Shown here piece after piece: positions 27,033-35,935 of a stretch of 64,000 nt of DNA. This stretch comes from Nostoc sp. NMS2 (GTDB lineage: Bacteria; Cyanobacteriota; Cyanobacteriia; Cyanobacteriales; Nostocaceae): assembly GCF_017115105.1 (NCBI RefSeq), contig NZ_JABXKH010000044.1:1-64000 (forward strand), given 5' to 3'. Made by a program: the position numbers and the translations under genes. Within the stretch, counting starts at the first letter, position 1. Each line of letters starts with the position of its first letter. The notes under the pieces were generated by a model that saw nothing but the letters and a program-made list of their open reading frames with translations, had not been told where the DNA came from and made no database searches.

Positions 27033-27599
27033 ATGTCCCTAGCATACGTAATTCTAGGTCTTCTTCAGCAGCAAGAAATGACGGGCTACGACCTCAAAAC
27101 GAGCTGCTTTGATCAATGTATTGCTCATTTATGGCCAGCAGACCAGGCACAAATTTACAGAACTCTCGATAAGCTAGTTGAGCAAGGCTGGATTACCTGT
27201 ACGATTGAGATTCAGCACGATCGCCCCAACCGCAAAGTTTACAGTGTGACGGAGCCAGGGAAAGCCGAATTTGCTCAATGGCTTGAGACTTATCAGCCGT
27301 TACCAACTGTACGAGAACCTTTGCTTATCCAGTTACATTTTGCAGATCAGTTGTCGAATGAAGCTATCATTCACCTACTAGAGCAACAAATGGCGACTCG
27401 AAGCAAAAAGCTTGCTGAATGCGAAATTATTGATTTGCCATCACTTAGTGATGAGTCTGCCAACCGTGAGCAAGTAATGCAGAGGCTGGTGCTGGAGTTG
27501 GTGATCCGAAGAGAACAGACTTATATTGATTGGTTGAAGATAGCGCTCAATGTTATCACTCACCAAAAGCCATATCCATCACATTACCAGATTCTATAA
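27033..27599 (+). CDS. PadR family transcriptional regulator
   Basis: The N-terminal winged helix shows the PadR pattern: YVILGLLQQQEMTGYDLK, then an IYRTLDKLVEQGWIT recognition region and RKVYSVTEPGKAEFAQWL. The C-terminal half is the Vir_C/PadR helical dimerisation domain with a run of helices around EQQMATRSKKLAE. At 188 residues it is a full-length subfamily-2 member. These regulators usually repress a nearby effector gene, but none is adjacent: the next gene is convergent. The ligand is unknown. A 10-bp palindrome upstream is a candidate operator. Confidence 0.9.
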   Translation: MSLAYVILGLLQQQEMTGYDLKTSCFDQCIAHLWPADQAQIYRTLDKLVEQGWITCTIEIQHDRPNRKVYSVTEPGKAEFAQWLETYQPLPTVREPLLIQLHFADQLSNEAIIHLLEQQMATRSKKLAECEIIDLPSLSDESANREQVMQRLVLELVIRREQTYIDWLKIALNVITHQKPYPSHYQIL

Positions 27600-27890
27600 A
27601 TGTAATTGTCGTTGGGATAAGGCAGGGGGCAGGGAGCATGGGGAGAAAGGGTTTTAACCTTGTTTACTTTTCTTAACACAGTTCGGTTTTATTGTGCCGA
27701 CTTACTTAATACCAATTTTAAAAATGATTACCACAATCCAAAATCTAAAATCTAAAATCATGATGGAGTATGGGGCATGGAGAAGAAGCAGGGGAGCAGG
27801 GGGCAGGGGGCAAAAGGGAGAGAATACAAAATTACATCTTTCTCCTCTGCACCCTTCCCCCTGCCCCTCTGTCTCTTCCTCATCTACAAA
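27600..27890. repeat. G-rich minisatellite and short repeats
   Basis: Imperfect GGCAGGGGGCAGGGAGCA-like units occur at about 27620-27650 and 27780-27815, with the complementary C-rich CCCCTGCCCC arm at 27850-27875. A diverged copy of the 32-bp repeat (see 11011-11042) lies at 27679-27708, and a tandem ATCTAAA-type motif at about 27745-27760. There is no gene. Confidence 0.6.
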
Positions 27891-28595
27891 TTATTTTTCC
27901 CTATAACCCCCAGCGTAGTCAATTACGCAGATTGTTCTATATGATTTGTGAGTTCCATAAGCAACACCAGATACTTTAAAAGCGCCGTTAAATATATTTT
28001 TTCTATGACCGCGATCGCGCACGCCATCATCAATAATTAATTGCATGACGATATCTTGGGCAGTGTTTGGACCATAACTGATATTTTCGCCTGCGGTTGT
28101 TTGCCATGCACCATAGCGGTTGATGCGAGTAAAGGGGTTGCTACCATCGCTACCATCATGACCTGTAGCACCTTTTGGCCCTTGGTCTTTAACATGGTCT
28201 TTTGCTCCTAAAGACATACCTTTAGAGGCACTCAACGCTCCTACAGGACGTGCAGATTTCAAAAATGCGATCGCTTCATCAACTGCTTTGACTCCTTCTT
28301 GAGTTCGCAAATAGGTATTATTAGAAATTTTGACTCGGTTCCCTTGAAAGCGTTTTCTATAGTTTTCCAGAATCGGAAGGTATGCTTTGGGATTTGTTCG
28401 TATCTTATTGGTTTCAACAATTACCTGTTGTTCTAGGGGTGAAAGATAACTCGCCTTTGCTAATAGAGTTGGACTGGTTGATTGAACTACTGCTGGGTTA
28501 GAGTTTGCTACAGATGGGCTAGATTGAAACAGTTGATTTGAGCAACCGAATATTAGGGTAACTGGCAAAAGTACCCAAAGTTTAATGCGATGCAT
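27891..28595 (-). CDS. CAP-domain (SCP/PR-1-like) lipoprotein
   Basis: The N-terminus has a lipoprotein signal with lipobox LIFGC (Cys18). A short Ser/Asn/Pro-rich spacer leads into a CAP domain with the [18 protein letters not shown] start, an [20 protein letters not shown] segment providing the conserved His, a [13 protein letters not shown] block and a GHRKNIFN block, so the usual His/Glu positions are present. Bacterial CAP proteins are surface proteins of varied and often unknown function. The gene has its own promoter region and no operon partner. Confidence 0.87.
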   Translation of the reverse strand: MHRIKLWVLLPVTLIFGCSNQLFQSSPSVANSNPAVVQSTSPTLLAKASYLSPLEQQVIVETNKIRTNPKAYLPILENYRKRFQGNRVKISNNTYLRTQEGVKAVDEAIAFLKSARPVGALSASKGMSLGAKDHVKDQGPKGATGHDGSDGSNPFTRINRYGAWQTTAGENISYGPNTAQDIVMQLIIDDGVRDRGHRKNIFNGAFKVSGVAYGTHKSYRTICVIDYAGGYREK

Positions 28596-29146
28596 TCATT
28601 ACCTCACAATTTTTTATGGATTAATTTAGTGAATTAGAAAAAATAATAATTTTCAACACACAGAGAAGTTTCTAGACGCTTCTTTATTTGGAATTTTAGA
28701 AACGGCTTGTTGCCAGACATCAGAATTTCTATCAGTTCCCTAAAAAGAACGAAAAGGAGTTTATCAAGAGTTATAGATAACGCTGCGATCGTCTTTGTTC
28801 CTTGAGTGTTAAAAAAGGATTACTTAATACCTGTTGTAACCTAGCTAACACACAAACGTAAACCACAAAAAATATTTTTACTTTATTACGTCTGTTTTTA
28901 AGTCTAATAATTAAGAAAATTGGCTAATAAAAAATATAACGCAAATAAAAACTTTGCATATTTGCGTTTGACAGAAAAACGCAGATTTTATATTGTGTCC
29001 GCTTAAATAACTGTCATTGCGATCGCTCGTTCTCAGTGTAGGCAAACAAGCCCGAAAAAACCTTGCGATGGCGCAAGCACCCGCCGTAGGCGATCGCTAA
29101 TTTCACTCGCAATTAACTAATGACGTGTGATTTACTGGATATAATA
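28596..29146. other. Intergenic region with hairpin
   Basis: No gene is seen. A 10-bp perfect stem, AACGCAAATA (28938-28947) and TATTTGCGTT (28959-28968), has an 11-nt loop. Further right, GGCGATCGC-containing short palindromes occur at about 29060-29100. The remainder is A+T-rich. Confidence 0.45.
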
Positions 29147-30274
29147 TTAAACTTTGAGAAACCAACGTTGCCGATACATTAGCACACCAACAGCCCACCA
29201 CAACAACACGGTGACTATGGCAAACAACAGAGAACCATTTAAGACTCCCGCCCAAGATGCGAAAAAATTCTGATAAATCCAATTGTAGGTAGTGGGAGCG
29301 TCTTTACCAGTGCCCACGTTGGTTTTCACTAAGATTTTAATCAACAAAACAGATGGCACGAAAAGTGCGATCGCATTTAAGCCCATAATTTCAAAAGGTT
29401 TACTCCAGCGACGATTCCGCCGGACTTCGATGAGTTCATAACAAGCCGCTAGCAAAAGTAACGCCCAACCGCTAGTAAAGACTACATAAGAACTTGTCCA
29501 TAGTTTTTTATTAATGGGAAATGTCCACCCCCACGCCCAACCGATAATTAAACAGCCAACTCCAAATAATCCTAACCCGATGCTTGTGCGTGATTGTACA
29601 GGTTGGCTACGTATCCATTGACCAGTAAAGTAGCCAGCGAGGACGCTTACTATCGCAGGAATCGTACTGAACAGTCCCTCTGGATCTCCCATAAATTTGA
29701 AACCATCACCTTTATATAAGTGTGCTTTGGGAATAATCATCCGGTCAATATAAGCGCCAAAATTACCTTCTCGTGTTAGAACTCCCGCGCCATAATCTGG
29801 CACTGGTAGATACATCATTGTTAACCAGTAGCCGATGAGTATCACTGCTGCAAGTATCCATTGCCCTTTACGCGGAACGTTGAGAACTATCAAGGAAGCC
29901 AGCAGATAGGTAATGCTAATACGTTGCAATACTCCCATAATGCGGATACTACTTAAATCAAAAGTCCAAACACCCTGATTCCAAAAGCCATTTAGTAGCA
30001 ATCCCAAGGCAAAAAGAATAGCGGCGCGGCGTAAGATGCGCCAGTAAACAGCCGAGGTTGGTTTATTGTCTTCGGTGTACTTTGACAGCGAGAAAGTCAT
30101 CGCTACACCAACAATGAAGAGAAAGAAGGGGAATACCAAATCAGTTGGCGTGCAACCGTGCCAATCGGCGTGGGCTAAGGGAGGATATACATCATCTGCG
30201 ACTCCCGCCATATTGACGAGAATCATAGCAGCGATCGTAATGCCGCGAAAAACATCCAGTGAAGTCAGGCGCAT
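29147..30274 (-). CDS. Membrane acyltransferase, HGSNAT/DUF5009 family
   Basis: The protein begins with RLTSLDVFRGITIAAMILVN, the signature of the family that includes heparan-alpha-glucosaminide N-acetyltransferase and bacterial YeiB/NagX-like proteins. The conserved loop HADWHGCTPTDLVFPFFLF follows with the family histidine, and about ten hydrophobic segments make up the rest of the 375 residues. Such proteins are thought to move acetyl groups across the membrane to sugars. The substrate is unknown. It is divergent from the peroxiredoxin gene. Confidence 0.85.
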   Translation of the reverse strand: MRLTSLDVFRGITIAAMILVNMAGVADDVYPPLAHADWHGCTPTDLVFPFFLFIVGVAMTFSLSKYTEDNKPTSAVYWRILRRAAILFALGLLLNGFWNQGVWTFDLSSIRIMGVLQRISITYLLASLIVLNVPRKGQWILAAVILIGYWLTMMYLPVPDYGAGVLTREGNFGAYIDRMIIPKAHLYKGDGFKFMGDPEGLFSTIPAIVSVLAGYFTGQWIRSQPVQSRTSIGLGLFGVGCLIIGWAWGWTFPINKKLWTSSYVVFTSGWALLLLAACYELIEVRRNRRWSKPFEIMGLNAIALFVPSVLLIKILVKTNVGTGKDAPTTYNWIYQNFFASWAGVLNGSLLFAIVTVLLWWAVGVLMYRQRWFLKV

Positions 30275-30392
30275 AAGGAGAATTTTTTCTTTGATGAGTA
30301 TCTAAGCTACCCCGCCTAATGCAGCTAATCAAGCAAAATTTATATACTCGGATACAAGGTAAAATTTTGTTAAATAATTACCACCACTTGTT

Positions 30393-30851
30393 ATGCCAAT
30401 CAAAGTTGGAGATACCGCTCCTAATTTCACTCTACCTGCTCAAAACGGCTCAACAGTGAGCCTCCAAGATTTTCGCGGCACAAAAGCTGTTGTCCTATAT
30501 TTTTATCCCAAGGATGACACACCCGGATGTACGGCTGAATCCTGCGCCTTTCGCGATCAGTATGAAGTGTTTAAAAGCGCTGGTGCTGAAGTTGTCGGCG
30601 TGAGTGCTGACTCTAGCGAATCTCACCAAAAATTTGCTGCGAAATATAATCTACCTTTTACCCTGTTAACTGACAAAGGCGACCAAGTACGGAAGCTATA
30701 TGGCGCAACAGCAGCCTTTGGCTTATTCCCTGGTCGCGTTACTTACGTCATTGACCAACAGGGAGTTGTGCAATACGTATTTGATTCAATGTTTAACTTT
30801 AAAGGTCATGTTGAAGAAGCGCTAAAAACTTTGCAACAGCTTGTGAAATGA
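30393..30851 (+). CDS. prxQ: Peroxiredoxin Q (BCP type)
   Basis: The 152-residue thioredoxin-fold peroxidase shows [15 protein letters not shown] with the peroxidatic cysteine C46 and the resolving cysteine C51 five residues later, the PrxQ arrangement. The [17 protein letters not shown] and [12 protein letters not shown] blocks also match. It reduces hydrogen peroxide and alkyl peroxides using thioredoxin. The start ATG at 30393 is clear. A G/C-rich repeat follows the stop codon immediately. Confidence 0.95.
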   Translation: MPIKVGDTAPNFTLPAQNGSTVSLQDFRGTKAVVLYFYPKDDTPGCTAESCAFRDQYEVFKSAGAEVVGVSADSSESHQKFAAKYNLPFTLLTDKGDQVRKLYGATAAFGLFPGRVTYVIDQQGVVQYVFDSMFNFKGHVEEALKTLQQLVK

Positions 30852-30865
30852 GGGAATGGGGAATG

Positions 30866-30990
30866 GGGCATGAAGAAGAGACAAGGGAGACAAGGAAGAG
30901 GGGGGAGACAAGGAAGAGACTATTCAATAATTCCCCCTTGTCCCCCTTGTCTCCCTCATCTCCCCTACTCTCTACTCCCCACTCCCTACT
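30866..30990. repeat. About 120-bp composite repeat, inverted partner of 33361-33490
   Basis: It contains GGGGCATGAAGAAGAGAC, GGGAGACAAGGAAGAG (partly duplicated), ACTATTCAATAATTCCCCCT and TGTCTCCCTCATCTCCC in this order. The reverse complement of the same order is found at 33361-33490, so the two copies bracket hpf, lipB and a small gene as an inverted pair. Confidence 0.8.
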
Positions 30991-30992
30991 CC

Positions 30993-31637
30993 CTATTTAG
31001 AGTGCAACTTTTCCGGCATGACAATATTATTGTGGCTTGACTTGCCATTCTTGCCGTTAGTATGACCGTTACCATTGCGGGGATGAATCACACCATAACC
31101 GCCGTGGTTGCGTTCGTAAATTACATTAATCTCTCCAGTTTCAGAATTGCGGAACATATAAAAGTCGTGTCCCACAAGTTGCAGTTGTTCTAGGGCTTCT
31201 GCAAGGGTCATCGGTGGCATGGAAAAATATTTGGTGCGGACAACTTCGTTGGGTAGTTCGGGGGTGCGATCGCCAATTAAATCTGGGACTACCGACTCTG
31301 CAACAACTACTTCTGTTGGTTGGGCATGAGTTTTCTGGTCTTGGCGACGTTCTTTATATTTCCGCAGTTGACGGGAAATTTTATCTGCAACTAAATCAAT
31401 GCTGGCATATAGATTCTCGCTACTTTCCTCGGCACGAATAACGCTGCCATTAGCGTAAATAGTTACTTCAGCTGCTTGTCTAGGATTAATTCGAGGATTA
31501 CGGGCTACGCTAAGATGCACATCAACTTCATTTGTAATGCTCTGAAAGTGACTCGCTGCTTTTTCAATCTTTTGATGTACATATTCCCGAATCGCATCGG
31601 TGATTTCAATATTTTTGCCGTGGATGACAAGCTTCAT
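30993..31637 (-). CDS. hpf: Long-form ribosome hibernation promoting factor (LrtA)
   Basis: The N-terminal domain (about 1-100) is the S30AE/YfiA fold, starting [20 protein letters not shown] and containing [36 protein letters not shown] strands. After a linker, the C-terminal domain (from about 140) has [20 protein letters not shown] and [20 protein letters not shown], which mediates 100S dimer formation in long HPFs. The cyanobacterial homologue LrtA is the product of a light-repressed transcript. The long upstream region fits the long leader known for lrtA in Synechococcus. Confidence 0.95.
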   Translation of the reverse strand: MKLVIHGKNIEITDAIREYVHQKIEKAASHFQSITNEVDVHLSVARNPRINPRQAAEVTIYANGSVIRAEESSENLYASIDLVADKISRQLRKYKERRQDQKTHAQPTEVVVAESVVPDLIGDRTPELPNEVVRTKYFSMPPMTLAEALEQLQLVGHDFYMFRNSETGEINVIYERNHGGYGVIHPRNGNGHTNGKNGKSSHNNIVMPEKLHSK

Positions 31638-32253
31638 GTAAACTCTCCCACTGAATATTTGATGTGTGAATTTGCTTTGTATGAAAAGAAATTGCGGTAA
31701 GGTTTATTACTCCCGCCAAAACAAATTGTGAACTGTTTTTATCTACTGCTGGTAAGCTATCTCTAAGCTTACTGCATCTGAGTTTTTACTCATTATACCC
31801 TTGATTTTCCTCCTCATCTCTGCGCTGATATCCAATTGGATTTCAACATAGAACTATTTGGTGAGGAAATGTGAGCAGTAGCTCCCGTAACTGTCTTCTC
31901 TATTAAAATAACGCTTACAGAACTGTTGATAGTTGCTCCTTCTGTGTCCGGTTAAGGTTTACTCACTGTTGATCAACAACACGAGTATTTGTAGAAGTCG
32001 ATCTTGTTTGCATTTCAAACAAGATTATTAAAGTCATCAGCCAGTGCATCGTTCTTATTGTCTTGGCTTGATGCTTATTGCAGAGAATTCCTCCTAAAAC
32101 CTATTGAGGTTGTATATTCAAACTAGCACTTTGTATTTTCTAATGCCTGTTCCCTTGACTTTCCTTTAAAATCCTTTGCAAATCTTGACACTTTTTGACT
32201 CTAATCCTGTAAATTGCAATATATTTTGTTCCTAATAGTAGTTGATTTTTGGC
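31638..32253. promoter_or_regulatory. Divergent hpf/lipB region with probable hpf leader
   Basis: This 616-bp stretch has no gene. Nearest to hpf it contains an inverted repeat GTAAGCT (31752-31758) with AGCTTAC (31766-31772) and then GAGT-TTTT-ACTC (about 31780-31791), which would form hairpins in an hpf leader RNA. The lrtA gene of other cyanobacteria has a long 5' untranslated region affecting transcript stability in light and dark; the same is inferred here. Confidence 0.45.
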
Positions 32254-32958
32254 ATGATCCGTAGTGATAAACCACACAACAACCATTGTTTGCTGTATAA
32301 CCAAGGATTAATGCCTTACGTAGATGCTCATGGATGGCAGCGATCGCTCCTCAATGAGCGCATCCATGACCCTAGTCTAGATGACGTGTTAATTTTGCTA
32401 GAACATCCACCCGTTTACACTCTGGGGCAAGGAAGCAACTCAGATTTTCTTAAATTTGATATTGACCCTTCGGCTTCGCTCAGGGTAAACAGTCAATATG
32501 AAGTGCATCGAGTTGAACGAGGCGGCGAAGTTACTTACCATTGTCCCGGTCAACTAGTGGGGTATCCAATTTTAAATCTGCAACGTTATCGTAAAGACCT
32601 GCATTGGTACTTACGCCAACTCGAAGAAGTAATTATTCGCGTATTGGCAGTTTATGGGTTGCAGGGAGAAAGAATTCCGGCTTTTACTGGTGTTTGGTTA
32701 CAAGGGCGAAAAGTTGCGGCTATTGGAATTAAAGTCAGTCGTTGGATTACCATGCACGGCTTTGCATTAAATGTTTGTCCAGATATGAAAGGCTTTGAGC
32801 GCATTGTACCCTGCGGTATTTCTGATAAACCTGTAGGCAGTTTAGCCGAATGGATTCCGGGTATTACTTGCCAAGAAGTCCGTTTTTATGTAGCACAGTG
32901 CTTTGCTGAAGTATTTGAAGTGGAATTAGTCGAATCACGGCCTCAAGACTTTTTCTAG
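32254..32958 (+). CDS. lipB: Octanoyltransferase LipB
   Basis: LipB transfers octanoyl groups from acyl carrier protein to lipoyl domains. Visible signatures are the [14 protein letters not shown] block, the [21 protein letters not shown] block, the catalytic lysine in [12 protein letters not shown] and the catalytic cysteine in [14 protein letters not shown]. Just after KFDI the sequence has a small extra segment, DPSASLRVN, encoded by a palindrome with ACCCT and AGGGT arms at 32465-32486, which looks like an in-frame repeat insertion. ATG 32254 is preferred over an upstream TTG at 32242. Confidence 0.95.
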   Translation: MIRSDKPHNNHCLLYNQGLMPYVDAHGWQRSLLNERIHDPSLDDVLILLEHPPVYTLGQGSNSDFLKFDIDPSASLRVNSQYEVHRVERGGEVTYHCPGQLVGYPILNLQRYRKDLHWYLRQLEEVIIRVLAVYGLQGERIPAFTGVWLQGRKVAAIGIKVSRWITMHGFALNVCPDMKGFERIVPCGISDKPVGSLAEWIPGITCQEVRFYVAQCFAEVFEVELVESRPQDFF

Positions 32959-33151
32959 TCTGAGTAAATTCAGCGTCTAATTATGTAATAAATACTATAG
33001 CAGTCCTATTTAAATTATGAGACACTGATGAGAGTAGCCTATATATAAATAGTATCAAAATAACTATTTAACTACGGTTGTCAAACCTAAAATCTGATTA
33101 TTTACAAATTTCTATACTAAATTTTTACGGCTGTCAAGCACAACTTTGCGC

Positions 33152-33352
33152 GTGAAATACTCAAATAATTTCCAGGTATATGCCCCATCGTTAACGTCTT
33201 TGAGAGAACGTGATTGGACAGCTTTGATAGAACTATTTGATAGAGACGATGGTGATGAAATTGAAGCGGACATCAGTGGTAGTTTGCTTTGGCTGATACC
33301 TGAACCTTGTTGGGAGGATGATCCTTTTGAGTTCTTGCGCGAATATCTTTGA
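33152..33352 (+). CDS. Small acidic hypothetical protein
   Basis: From the GTG at 33152 the product has 66 residues (a TTG at 33146 adds two). It is acidic (ELFDRDDGDEIEAD) with a tryptophan-rich C-terminus (LLWLIPEPCWEDDPFEFLRE). I recognise no domain. The amino-acid pattern looks protein-like and the antisense frame is low in complexity, so the plus-strand reading is preferred. It has no clear ribosome binding site. Confidence 0.5.
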   Translation: MKYSNNFQVYAPSLTSLRERDWTALIELFDRDDGDEIEADISGSLLWLIPEPCWEDDPFEFLREYL

Positions 33353-33360
33353 ATAGTTGG

Positions 33361-33539
33361 GAATGGGGAGTAGGGAGTAGGGGATGAGGGAGATGAGGGA
33401 GATGAGGGAGATGAGGGGGACAAGGGGGAATTATTGAATAGTCTCTTCCTTGTCTCCCTCGTCTCTTCTTCATGCCCCATGCCCAATGCCCCATGCCCAA
33501 TTCCCAATTACGAATTACGAATTACGAATTACGAATTAC
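33361..33539. repeat. Composite repeat ending in STRR heptamers
   Basis: Tandem GATGAGGGA units (about 33385-33420) are followed by GACAAGGGGGAATTATTGAA and the complement of the 30866-30990 element, then CCATGCCCAA units (33475-33500), then about five tandem AATTACG heptamers (33506-33539). The heptamers run into the 3' end of the adjacent ABC ATPase gene. Confidence 0.8.
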
Positions 33540-34286
33540 TTGAAGCCGACTGAGGAAAATACGCAGGCGATCGCTTTGAGGATTGGTCAGTACTTCATAA
33601 GCTGAACCTTTTTCTGTCACGATACCTTTGTCTAAAAATATCACCTGATGGGCTACTTCTTTTGCAAATTGCATTTCATGGGTGACAACCACCATTGTCA
33701 TCCCCTCTGCTGCCAATTGTTGCATCACTTGCAAAACTTCGCCGACAAGTTCGGGATCTAGGGCGCTGGTGGGTTCGTCAAATAGCATGATTTGGGGATT
33801 CATACATAAGCTACGGGCGATCGCTACTCGTTGCTTTTGTCCGCCAGAAAGTTGTTCGGGATAAGCAGAGGCTTTGTCATGTAAGCCAACTTTTTCTAAA
33901 TATAATCTCGCTAGTTGAGCGCTTTCTTTCGGTGTTTTACCCAAAACTTGACGCGGTGCGAGTGTCATATTTTCCAAGACGCTGAGATGAGGAAACAGGT
34001 TAAACTGTTGAAAAACCATACCTACTTGCGTCCGTAATTGCCGCAGTTGACTATAGTTGACACTGGGCCGGGATAAGTTGATACCGTTGATTATTAAACG
34101 CCCTCTGTCAATGGTTTCTAGGCGATTAAAGCAGCGTAGTAGAGTACTTTTACCACAGCCGGAAGAACCGATAACTGCAACAACTTCTCCCCGGTTGATT
34201 TCGCCTGTGATTCCTTTGAGGACTTTTAGGGAACCAAAGTTTTTTTCGATATTGTCAAAAATAATCGCGGGGATGGTATTGTTCAT
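33522..34286 (-). CDS. Polar amino-acid ABC transporter ATPase
   Basis: The 254-residue protein is a GlnQ/HisP-type ATPase: Walker A GSSGCGKSTLL, FQQFNLFPHLSVLENMTLAP, signature LSGGQKQRVAIARSL, Walker B IMLFDEPTSALDPE and the H-loop VVVTHEMQFAKEV. It is divergent from the gene for the binding protein-permease fusion, with 78 bp between them, and the two should form one importer. The final residues VIRNS and the stop codon are encoded by an STRR heptamer tract, so the natural C-terminus has probably been altered. Confidence 0.95.
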   Translation of the reverse strand: MNNTIPAIIFDNIEKNFGSLKVLKGITGEINRGEVVAVIGSSGCGKSTLLRCFNRLETIDRGRLIINGINLSRPSVNYSQLRQLRTQVGMVFQQFNLFPHLSVLENMTLAPRQVLGKTPKESAQLARLYLEKVGLHDKASAYPEQLSGGQKQRVAIARSLCMNPQIMLFDEPTSALDPELVGEVLQVMQQLAAEGMTMVVVTHEMQFAKEVAHQVIFLDKGIVTEKGSAYEVLTNPQSDRLRIFLSRLQVIRNS

Positions 34287-34364
34287 TACTTATGTCAAGC
34301 TGCTCTACAGTTGATTGTAAGGTTTTAAGCAACCACTAAGAGCGCAGAGGGAAGAGAAAATAAT

Positions 34365-35867
34365 ATGGCTAAATTTGGTTTTGGTTGGCTGCGCTGGTGT
34401 GTGGTTGTTAGTTTTAGTTGTTTGTTATTGGCTGGCTGTGCTGTGAACTCTAGTACGGGGAAAACTTTGCGGGTTGCTACAGAACCGGCGTTTCCACCTT
34501 TTGAGTTTAAAAAACAAGGTGGTGAGTTACAGGGTTTTTCCATTGATTTAATGAATGCGATCGCAGTTGCAGCTAACTTTAAAGTAGATTTTCAGAGTAT
34601 GCCTTTTGATGGTATGATACCGGCTTTGGCAGCCAAAACGGTAGATGCGGCGATTAGTTCGATCACAATTACAGAAGAGAGGGCGAAGACAATTTCTTTT
34701 TCCCGTCCTTATTTTAAAGCTGGGTTAGCGATCGCAATCCGTGCAGACGATCAAAATATTACTGGCTTTGACAGTCTCAAAAATAAAAAAATTGCAGTCC
34801 AAATTGGTACAACTGGAGCAGCAAAAGCTAAGAGTATTCCTGGAGTTCAACTTCGTAGTTTTGATTCAGCACCTGTAGCCCTACAAGAATTGGACAATGG
34901 TAATGTGGATGCAGTAATCAATGATGCACCAGTGACTTTATATGCTATTAATACGGGCAATCTTCAGGGAATAAAAATAGTGCAGCAATTGCTGACGGAA
35001 GAGTTTTATGGTATTGCTACAGCTAAAAATTCGCCGAACTTGGCATTAATAAATAATGGTTTGGAGAGAGTGTTTAAAAATGGCACTTATTCCCAGATTT
35101 ACCAAAAATGGTTTAAAATCGAACCGCCATCACTACCAGCTAAATCACCATTTGAGAACCAGAATAGTACTGGCGCACCTAAAATATTTACCTCAATTGC
35201 CGTGATTTTGCAGGCTTTGCCGACTTTATTGCAGGGAGCATTGGTAACGTTACAATTAACGATAATTTCTGTAGTTTTTGGTTTAATTGGAGGTTCCCTA
35301 ATTGGTATTGTCCGACTTTCTCGGATCGCACCTGTGCGTTGGATAGCGAGAGCCTATGTAGATTTTTTTCGGGGAACACCTTTATTGGTGCAAATTTTTA
35401 TGATTTACTTTGGTTTACCAGCAATTTCGCAAGAACTTGGGTTTACATTTACTTTTGATCGTTTAACTGCTGGAGTAATTGCCTTAAGTTTAAATAACGC
35501 CGCCTACACCGCCGAAGTTGTGCGTGCAGGGATTCAATCGATTGAAACAGGACAAGCAGAAGCAGCACAATCATTAGGTTTAAGTTCTATACAAACGATG
35601 AGTTATGTCATTTTTCCCCAAGCTTTTCGGCGGATGATTCCACCTTTGGGTAATGACTTTATCAGTTTATTAAAAGATACTAGTTTAGTTTCTGTAATTG
35701 GGTTGGAAGAATTACTACGTAAAGGACAGTTAATTGTTGCTGACAACTATCGCGCCTTTGAGATTTACGCAGGTGTTGCGATGGTTTATTTATGTTTAAC
35801 CTTACTTTTTTCACAGGCATTTAGTCACTTAGAAGTGTGGATGAATCCAGTTAAACGGCACAGGTGA
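34365..35867 (+). CDS. Amino-acid ABC transporter binding protein-permease fusion
   Basis: An N-terminal lipoprotein-like signal (LLLAGCAVNS) is followed by a family 3 solute-binding domain (about residues 30-260: LRVATEPAFPPFEF, GFSIDLMNAIA, DGMIPALAAKTVDAAISSIT). A second part (about 275-495) is a HisM/GlnP-type permease with five or so membrane helices and the EAA loop EAAQSLGLSSIQTMSYVIFP. The binding protein is thus tethered to its own permease, a known arrangement for GlnPQ-type importers. The divergently encoded ATPase at 33522-34286 is the likely partner. The substrate is probably a polar amino acid such as glutamine. Confidence 0.93.
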   Translation: MAKFGFGWLRWCVVVSFSCLLLAGCAVNSSTGKTLRVATEPAFPPFEFKKQGGELQGFSIDLMNAIAVAANFKVDFQSMPFDGMIPALAAKTVDAAISSITITEERAKTISFSRPYFKAGLAIAIRADDQNITGFDSLKNKKIAVQIGTTGAAKAKSIPGVQLRSFDSAPVALQELDNGNVDAVINDAPVTLYAINTGNLQGIKIVQQLLTEEFYGIATAKNSPNLALINNGLERVFKNGTYSQIYQKWFKIEPPSLPAKSPFENQNSTGAPKIFTSIAVILQALPTLLQGALVTLQLTIISVVFGLIGGSLIGIVRLSRIAPVRWIARAYVDFFRGTPLLVQIFMIYFGLPAISQELGFTFTFDRLTAGVIALSLNNAAYTAEVVRAGIQSIETGQAEAAQSLGLSSIQTMSYVIFPQAFRRMIPPLGNDFISLLKDTSLVSVIGLEELLRKGQLIVADNYRAFEIYAGVAMVYLCLTLLFSQAFSHLEVWMNPVKRHR

Positions 35868-35935
35868 CTTTGAGAAGTTGCTGTCTCCTTTTTAAGGAAG
35901 GTTAGAAGGATTAAAATCTTGTGATGCAACTCATT

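Noticed and set aside
33112..33507. 131-codon minus-strand frame
   Set aside because: Half of it is a translation of the tandem GATGAGGGA repeat (Ser/Pro runs), the other half is antisense to a more protein-like frame.
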